In this document: positions 35,020 through 39,705 of the stretch, one piece after another
How positions within the stretch are numbered: position 1 is the first letter of the stretch
Layout: each line of letters starts with the position of its first letter
NCBI GenBank assembly: GCA_902577905.1
Contig: CACHAQ010000014.1
Location: forward strand, 1 to 39,705
DNA from: an uncultured Alphaproteobacteria bacterium
GTDB taxonomy: Bacteria; Pseudomonadota; Alphaproteobacteria; HIMB59; GCA-002718135
Length of the DNA stretch: 39,705 nucleotides
Direction: 5' to 3'
Notes under the pieces: model-generated
Told to the model about the DNA's origin: nothing
Seen by the model: only the letters and a program-made list of their open reading frames with translations
Database searches by the model: none
Position numbers and translations under genes: made by a program

Positions 35020-36036
35020 TTGAACACTCTACAATATTTTTTAAGAAGAATTTTTGTTTCGATTATTGTATTTTTCGGTGTCTCGATCGTAATTTTTTGT
35101 CTTGCAAGACTGATACCTGGAGATCCAGCTAGGATAGCACTTGGACCATTTGCTACTGATGAAATGGTTGAACAATTAAGAGAAACTTTACACTTAAATG
35201 AATCAATTTTTATTCAATATGGAATTTTTATTGAAAAATTATTTCAAGGTGATTTAGGGATTTCTACTTATACTAAAAGACCAGTATTAGTTGATATTGT
35301 TTCTTATTTTCCAGCTACGTTTGAATTAGTATTAATGTCTGGCTTATTAATGATTCTCATCGGAATGCCTCTTGGAATTCTTTCTGGAAAATTTAAAAAT
35401 AGTATTATTGATAATATTGCAAGATTAATTTCACTTTTAGGAGTTGTAACTCCAAGTTTTCTTTGGGCAATAATACTAATGTTAATTTTTGCATTTTGGT
35501 TTCCAATTTTACCAGTTTCAGAAAGGATGAATGAAGCTTTAGATCCTCCAACACTTGTGACTGGTTTGCTTTTGGTAGATTCTCTTCTTGAGGGCAATTT
35601 CAAAGTTTTTGGTGATGCTTTTTTACATCTAATTTTACCAGGTCTAGCTATAGCACTACCTGCTATTGGTAATGTCGCTAGATTAACTAGAACTAATTTA
35701 AGTGATGTTTATGAAAAACAATATATTGAGTTTGCAAAATCATACTCTTTTAGTGAGTATAGAATTGCAACTAAGTATGCATTAAAACCAGCCTCAATAC
35801 CTACTGTTACAATAATCGGTTTGGATTTTGCTTTTATGTTAGGAAATGCATTTTTAGTTGAAACTGTTTTTGTTTGGCCTGGTATGGCCAAATATGGTGT
35901 TGAAGTTATACTGGCTAAAGATCTTAATGGTATAATTGCAACAGCACTAGTTATTACAACATTCTTTCTAATTATTAATATGATTGTTGATTTTGTGGTA
36001 TTACTCTTAAACCCTAGAATAACTACTAAGGATTGA
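35020..36036 (+). CDS. Peptide-type ABC transporter permease (DppB-like)
   Basis: A 338-residue inner-membrane permease of the DppB/OppB family. It starts MNTLQYFLRRIFVSI, the usual amphipathic N-terminal helix, then has LARLIPGDPARIALGP, FQGDLGISTYTKRPV in the periplasmic loop, several membrane helices, and the ATPase-contact region DVYEKQYIEFAKSYSFSEYR. The start appears to be a TTG at 35020, because no in-frame ATG lies between it and the terminator. There is no recognisable ribosome-binding site, consistent with lower expression than the binding protein. The stop is 1 bp from the start of the second permease. Confidence 0.92.
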   Translation: MNTLQYFLRRIFVSIIVFFGVSIVIFCLARLIPGDPARIALGPFATDEMVEQLRETLHLNESIFIQYGIFIEKLFQGDLGISTYTKRPVLVDIVSYFPATFELVLMSGLLMILIGMPLGILSGKFKNSIIDNIARLISLLGVVTPSFLWAIILMLIFAFWFPILPVSERMNEALDPPTLVTGLLLVDSLLEGNFKVFGDAFLHLILPGLAIALPAIGNVARLTRTNLSDVYEKQYIEFAKSYSFSEYRIATKYALKPASIPTVTIIGLDFAFMLGNAFLVETVFVWPGMAKYGVEVILAKDLNGIIATALVITTFFLIINMIVDFVVLLLNPRITTKD

Positions 36037-36037
36037 T

Positions 36038-36886
36038 ATGAATCTTTTTAAGTCAAAATATTTTTATAAATTTAGTAGAAATCCTTTATCTGTAGTTGGT
36101 CTTGTAATTGTTACAACTATTGTAATTTTATCAATATTTGCTCCATTTATTACACCTTTTCCAGAACATGTTGGGCCATTTACAGATTTTGCAAACAAAT
36201 CCAAACCGCCTAGTTCTACATATATTTTTGGTACAGATAAAATTGGAAGAGATATTTTTACAAGAGTAATTTTTGGTTACAGAATTTCTTTAACACTAGG
36301 AATTGTCGTTCTTGCGATTGCTGTCCCAATTGGAGTTACAATGGGATTATGCGCAGGATATGTTGGTAAAAAAACTGAAATGATTTTAATGAGAATTACA
36401 GATGTTTTTTTAGCAATCCCCGCTTTAGTTTTAGCACTATCTATTATAGGTCTTTTAGACAGACCCAATCTATTTTATACAATGATAGCTGTATCTATGG
36501 CATGGTGGCCATGGTACACAAGATTGATTTATAATATTACTCGTTCAGTAAAAACTGAGGGTTATATTGCAGCGGCTGAAATCATGGGCGCATCTAAAAT
36601 GCATATTATGTTTAGAGAAATTTTACCTAATTGCCTTCCTTCACTACTTACAAAGATAACTCTTGATTTAGGTTTTGTAATTCTTGTTGGATCTTCATTA
36701 AGTTTTTTGGGATTAGGCGCTCAACCCCCCACTCCTGACCTTGGTACAATGGTAGCAAAAGGAGCTTCAGTTCTACCTGACACTTGGTGGTTTTCGTTGT
36801 TTCCTGGTTTTGCAATTTTAATTGTAGTGCTTGGTTTTAACTTAGTTGGAGACGGTCTGAAAGATATGTTTGATGTTGATGTCTAA
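36038..36886 (+). CDS. Peptide-type ABC transporter permease (DppC-like)
   Basis: A 282-residue permease of the DppC/OppC family, partner of the DppB-like protein. Family features are RNPLSVVGLVIV at the first membrane helix, the FGTDKIGRDIFTRVIFGYR segment around residues 67-85, TDVFLAIPALVLALSI, the EAA-like contact loop EGYIAAAEIMGASKMHIMFR and LGLGAQPPTPDLGTMV. Length and motif order are canonical. The 3' end overlaps the first ATPase gene by about 8-17 bp depending on which start that gene uses. Confidence 0.93.
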   Translation: MNLFKSKYFYKFSRNPLSVVGLVIVTTIVILSIFAPFITPFPEHVGPFTDFANKSKPPSSTYIFGTDKIGRDIFTRVIFGYRISLTLGIVVLAIAVPIGVTMGLCAGYVGKKTEMILMRITDVFLAIPALVLALSIIGLLDRPNLFYTMIAVSMAWWPWYTRLIYNITRSVKTEGYIAAAEIMGASKMHIMFREILPNCLPSLLTKITLDLGFVILVGSSLSFLGLGAQPPTPDLGTMVAKGASVLPDTWWFSLFPGFAILIVVLGFNLVGDGLKDMFDVDV

Positions 36887-37742
36887 TAAATTATTATCAA
36901 TCAAAAATTTAGAGCTATCTTTTAAAATGTATGAAGGTACGCTAAATGTTCTAAAGAAAATTAATTTAGAGTTAGAAAAAGGTGAAAAAGTAGCATTAGT
37001 TGGAGAATCAGGTTCAGGTAAATCAGTAACAACTAAATTAATTTTAGGATTACTAAACCAAAAAAATGTTTTTAAAAATGGTAATATTATTTTCAAAGAT
37101 AGAGAACTAATCAATTTATCCCAAAGAGAATTTAAAAAAATAAGAGGAAATAATATTTCTATAATATTTCAAGATCCAATCGCTGCATTAAATCCAGTAT
37201 TTAAAATTAAAGAACAATTTTTTGAAGTAAATTGTAATGGTGGAAAAATTAGTAAAAAAGACTCATTTGATAAAGCATGTGAAGCATTACTTAAGGTCTC
37301 AATAAGAGATCCTGAAAGAGTAATGGAGTCATATCCTTTTCAGTTAAGTGGTGGAATGGCTCAAAGAGTAGTGATTACAATGGCAATGATAAATAGTCCT
37401 GACTTACTTTTAGCAGATGAGCCGAGTACTGCTTTAGATGTAACTGTGCAAAATCAGGCATTAGATTTAATGGATGATTTAACAAAGGTAACGAACACAG
37501 CTGTACTTTTAATTACTCATAACATGGGAGTTGTTAGAAGATTTGCAGAGAAAGTCTATGTCATTTACAGAGGTGTTATTGTAGAAGAAGGAACTAAGTC
37601 TCAAGTTTTTAAAAATCCAGGTCATCCCTATACTGAAGCATTGTTACAATCTATTCCAAAATTAAATGGCACTAGGATACCAATTCACAATGATAATGCA
37701 CCTAACTACGCTGAAATTCCAAAATTTACACATCCAAAATGA
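36873..37742 (+). CDS. Peptide-type ABC transporter ATP-binding protein (DppD-like)
   Basis: An approximately 289-residue ATPase. Walker A is GESGSGKSV near residue 44, the Q-loop FQDPIAALNP, the signature LSGGMAQRV, Walker B LLLADEPSTALDV and the H-loop ITHNMGVV. The C-terminal oligopeptide-transporter domain is short: after PGHPYTEALLQSIPKL only about 25 residues remain, and the cysteine-bearing CPF-RC motif found in canonical DppD/OppD is absent. Starts are possible at ATG 36873 or 36879; a TTG at 36870 is less likely. The stop overlaps the start of the second ATPase as ATGA. Confidence 0.92.
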   Translation: MLMSNKLLSIKNLELSFKMYEGTLNVLKKINLELEKGEKVALVGESGSGKSVTTKLILGLLNQKNVFKNGNIIFKDRELINLSQREFKKIRGNNISIIFQDPIAALNPVFKIKEQFFEVNCNGGKISKKDSFDKACEALLKVSIRDPERVMESYPFQLSGGMAQRVVITMAMINSPDLLLADEPSTALDVTVQNQALDLMDDLTKVTNTAVLLITHNMGVVRRFAEKVYVIYRGVIVEEGTKSQVFKNPGHPYTEALLQSIPKLNGTRIPIHNDNAPNYAEIPKFTHPK

Positions 37743-38512
37743 TTAAGATACGAGATATTTCAAAACAATTTACAATTAAAAATAATATAGTGAAAGCACT
37801 ATCAAATATAAACTTAGAAATATTAGAGAGAGATTGTTTTGCAATTGTTGGAGAGTCAGGTTCTGGCAAAACAACATTAGCTAATATTATATTAGGTATC
37901 TATCAACAAGATGAGGGGGAAGTTTTATTTGAAAATAAAATACTAATTAAAAACAGAAGTCTTCAACTTAGGAAACTAATCCAGTTTGTTCAGCAAAATC
38001 CAATGTCGACATTAAATCCCAAAAAAACTATCTACAGCACTATAGCCTTGCCATTAAAGATTCATAAAATTGTAGAAAATAATAAATACAAAGAAAAAGT
38101 TGAAGAACTCTTATCTTTTGTTGGTTTAGAAAGCAATTTTATGGATAGATATCCGGATACATTATCTGGAGGGCAGAAACAAAGAGTTGCAATCGCAAGA
38201 GCTTTAGCAACAGAACCAAAAGTTATAATTCTTGATGAGCCGACCTCAGCTTTGGACGTTATTGTTCAATCAAAAGTATTAAATTTATTATTAGACATAA
38301 AAAAGAAATTTGATCTTACATACATTTTTATTACCCATGATTTAAGTGTTGTAAAAAATATTGCTAATAAAGTAGTTGTAATGAATAAAGGTAAAATTGA
38401 AGAAACTGGAGAAACAATAGAAATTTTCCAAAACCCAAAAAGTGAATACACAAAAACTCTTATAAGAGCTATACCAACCGTAACTGATGAAGAAGATGCA
38501 ACAAAACCATAA
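37739..38512 (+). CDS. Peptide-type ABC transporter ATP-binding protein (DppF-like)
   Basis: A 257-residue second ATPase of the importer. Walker A is GESGSGKTT at about 38-46, Q-loop FVQQNPMSTLNP, signature LSGGQKQRVAIARAL, Walker B VIILDEPTSALDV and H-loop FITHDLSVV. It ends soon after NPKSEYTKTLIRAIP and lacks the long C-terminal extension of enterobacterial DppF/OppF, as does its partner. It begins inside the end of the DppD-like gene (ATGA) and its 3' end overlaps the GAF-domain gene, so the whole transporter is tightly coupled. Confidence 0.93.
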   Translation: MIKIRDISKQFTIKNNIVKALSNINLEILERDCFAIVGESGSGKTTLANIILGIYQQDEGEVLFENKILIKNRSLQLRKLIQFVQQNPMSTLNPKKTIYSTIALPLKIHKIVENNKYKEKVEELLSFVGLESNFMDRYPDTLSGGQKQRVAIARALATEPKVIILDEPTSALDVIVQSKVLNLLLDIKKKFDLTYIFITHDLSVVKNIANKVVVMNKGKIEETGETIEIFQNPKSEYTKTLIRAIPTVTDEEDATKP

Positions 38513-38999
38513 TAAAATTTTAGTAGAATTAATAAATAAAACAAATTCTCAAAATTCTAAAAAATTTTTCAAAGAATTAGATTTAAATGTTAAAAAGATT
38601 ATAGGGCATAAATTATTTACACTGATGGTTGTAGATAAATCATTGAAGTATGTTGAAAGAGTATACTCTAGCAACATTAAAGCATATCCTCTTCTTGGCA
38701 CAAAACCAATTCCTAAAAATGAGTGGACAAAAAAAGTTGTTTTGAATAAAAAAAATTTTCTTGGAAAAGATATGAAGACAATAAAAAAATTATTTTTTGA
38801 TCATGAAGTGATATCAAGCCTAGGTTGTGGATCTATAATCAATATTCCTGTTATCAATAATAACATAATATTAGGAACAATGAATATACTACATAAAGAG
38901 TTTTATTATAATTCAGATACTGTAAAACTTGCTAAACCTTTTGCTAGTTTACTATCTGGATATTTTTTATTTCATCAGCAAAATATGAAAACTAAATAA
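38487..38999 (+). CDS. Small single GAF-domain protein
   Basis: A 170-residue protein that looks like one GAF domain: LFTLMVVDKSLKYVERVYSS near 48-67, then GCGSIINIPVINNNIILGTM and NILHKEFYYNSDTVKLAKPF as the typical late strands and helix. There is no fused output domain, signal peptide or membrane helix. GAF domains bind small ligands such as nucleotides, amino acids or purines. Its gene overlaps the end of the DppF-like ATPase by 26 bp (or 17 bp if the ATG at 38496 is used), so it is translated with the transporter. A role in sensing the imported compound or in its metabolism is a guess. The 3' end overlaps the convergent M24 gene by 8 bp. Confidence 0.72.
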   Translation: MKKMQQNHNKILVELINKTNSQNSKKFFKELDLNVKKIIGHKLFTLMVVDKSLKYVERVYSSNIKAYPLLGTKPIPKNEWTKKVVLNKKNFLGKDMKTIKKLFFDHEVISSLGCGSIINIPVINNNIILGTMNILHKEFYYNSDTVKLAKPFASLLSGYFLFHQQNMKTK

Positions 39000-39705
39000 T
39001 TCTTAATTCTTTAGAAAAGGTAGTTAAACTTTTACATCCATCATTTGTAATTAAAACATCATCTTCAATTCTAACACCAAGATCTCCTTGTTTATAAAGA
39101 CCGGGTTCAATAGTGATTACCATGCCCTCCTCAAGAAGCTCATTATTTTTTCTCATAATATATGGATCTTCATGTACATCTAGTCCAAGACCATGTCCGG
39201 TTTTGTGGACAATATAATCTTTATAACCAGAATCTTCTAGAGAATTGAGTACACTGTCATCTAGATTATGCATAGTTAAGTTAGGTTTTGAAATACTTAA
39301 TCCCAATTTATTTGCTTTCAAAACTGCATCATAAAAATTTTTTTGCTCATCTGAAGCAGAACCAACAAAAAAAGTTCTCGTTATATCTGAATTATAACCA
39401 TTCACTACTGCTCCAAAATCGAAAAGGAGACAATCACCATCTTTTAAAAAATAATCATTACTTGAATGACCATGAGGAAGTGCTGAGTTAGCACCTGCCA
39501 AAACAATAGGATCAAATGCAATACCTTCAGCACCATTTTCATAAAGTTGTTGGAGTAGAAAATTTTTAATTTCTATTTCTGACTTTCCTATTTCTACATG
39601 TGCTAACTGGATGAAAAATAGTATTCGCAAACTTACCTGCTTCTCTTGCTAACGATTCATTATCTTTAAATTCTATTCCAGGCCTGTATTCTTTTGGTTG
39701 ATATT
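38992..39705 (-). pseudogene. M24 (Xaa-Pro aminopeptidase/creatinase-like) peptidase, frameshifted and cut by window edge
   Basis: The open part (about 38992-39609) encodes a pita-bread metallopeptidase with the usual metal-site regions DPIVLAGANSALPHGH, LLFDFGAVVNGYNSDITRTF, HKTGHGLGLDVHEDPYI, VITIEPGLYKQGDLGVRIED. The preceding helix is found in another frame: bases 39705 to about 39612 encode a run including EFKDNESLAREAGKFANTIF followed by HP, which should join directly to LAHVEIGKSEIEI. The frame changes between about 39600 and 39622, near a T-run, so this is a real frameshift or a sequencing error. The TTG that opens the downstream frame at 39630 is not a credible start. The upstream creatinase-type N-terminal part would lie beyond the window. 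Confidence 0.75.

Noticed and set aside
39600..39630. TTG at 39630 as the true start of a short M24 protein
   Set aside because: Conserved upstream helix sequence continues in another frame, so the open frame is a frameshift product, not a separate short gene.
1..39705. tRNA, rRNA, CRISPR, insertion sequence or phage genes
   Set aside because: All gaps are under about 120 bp and none shows cloverleaf, repeat-spacer or transposase features.

Overview
The window is a gene-dense, strongly AT-rich bacterial segment. It has short or overlapping gene junctions, no rRNA, tRNA, insertion sequence or CRISPR, and no gap longer than about 120 bp. This compaction and the gene set (binding-protein ABC transporters, sulfonate/taurine-like and proline catabolism, hydantoinase-type genes) suggest a streamlined marine alphaproteobacterium of the Pelagibacterales / HIMB59 / AEGEAN-169 kind. 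That placement is inferred from gene content and base composition. All homology calls here were made by eye.

Layout. (1) 1-3365: the 5' end of alanine dehydrogenase and a class III omega-amino-acid:pyruvate aminotransferase (minus strand), divergent from phosphate acetyltransferase and a DMT exporter (plus strand). With a sulfoacetaldehyde acetyltransferase elsewhere, these would form taurine dissimilation. (2) 3366-16045: a 12-gene catabolic island around a LacI regulator. It holds a sugar-type ABC transporter (binding protein and two permeases, no ATPase), an aspartate-less HAD protein, an SDR dehydrogenase, three different two-domain SnoaL-like proteins, a bicupin, a short MetE-like zinc methyltransferase-family protein and a histidinol-dehydrogenase-family enzyme like the sulfopropanediol dehydrogenase HpsN. 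Both divergent promoters of the island carry inverted repeats built on the half-site TTGAATA. I know of no pathway with this combination of genes; it is the best candidate for an undescribed system. (3) 16053-19626: cysQ-cysD-cysNC, sulfate activation to PAPS with PAP recycling and no reductase genes alongside. (4) 19702-23932: putA overlapping an enolase-superfamily gene of the hydroxyproline-betaine epimerase / hydroxyproline dehydratase type. (5) 23934-33256: five hydantoinase/oxoprolinase-type genes, a minus-strand A-B-A-B operon facing a lone plus-strand B gene that closely resembles the B gene of the first pair. (6) 33371-38999: a complete peptide-type (Dpp/Opp) ABC transporter with a strong intrinsic terminator after the binding-protein gene, then a small GAF-domain protein. 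(7) 38992-39705: an M24 peptidase-family gene broken by a frameshift and cut by the window edge.

How it fits together. The right half reads as uptake and opening of cyclic or imino-acid nitrogen compounds: peptide-type importer, amide-ring hydrolases, proline oxidation, a proline-derivative epimerase and an Xaa-Pro-type peptidase. The left half reads as import of a small polyol, sugar-like or sulfonated molecule, its oxidation by the SDR and HisD-family enzymes, and processing by the SnoaL and cupin proteins under a LacI repressor. Substrates of both halves are inferred, not shown by the sequence.
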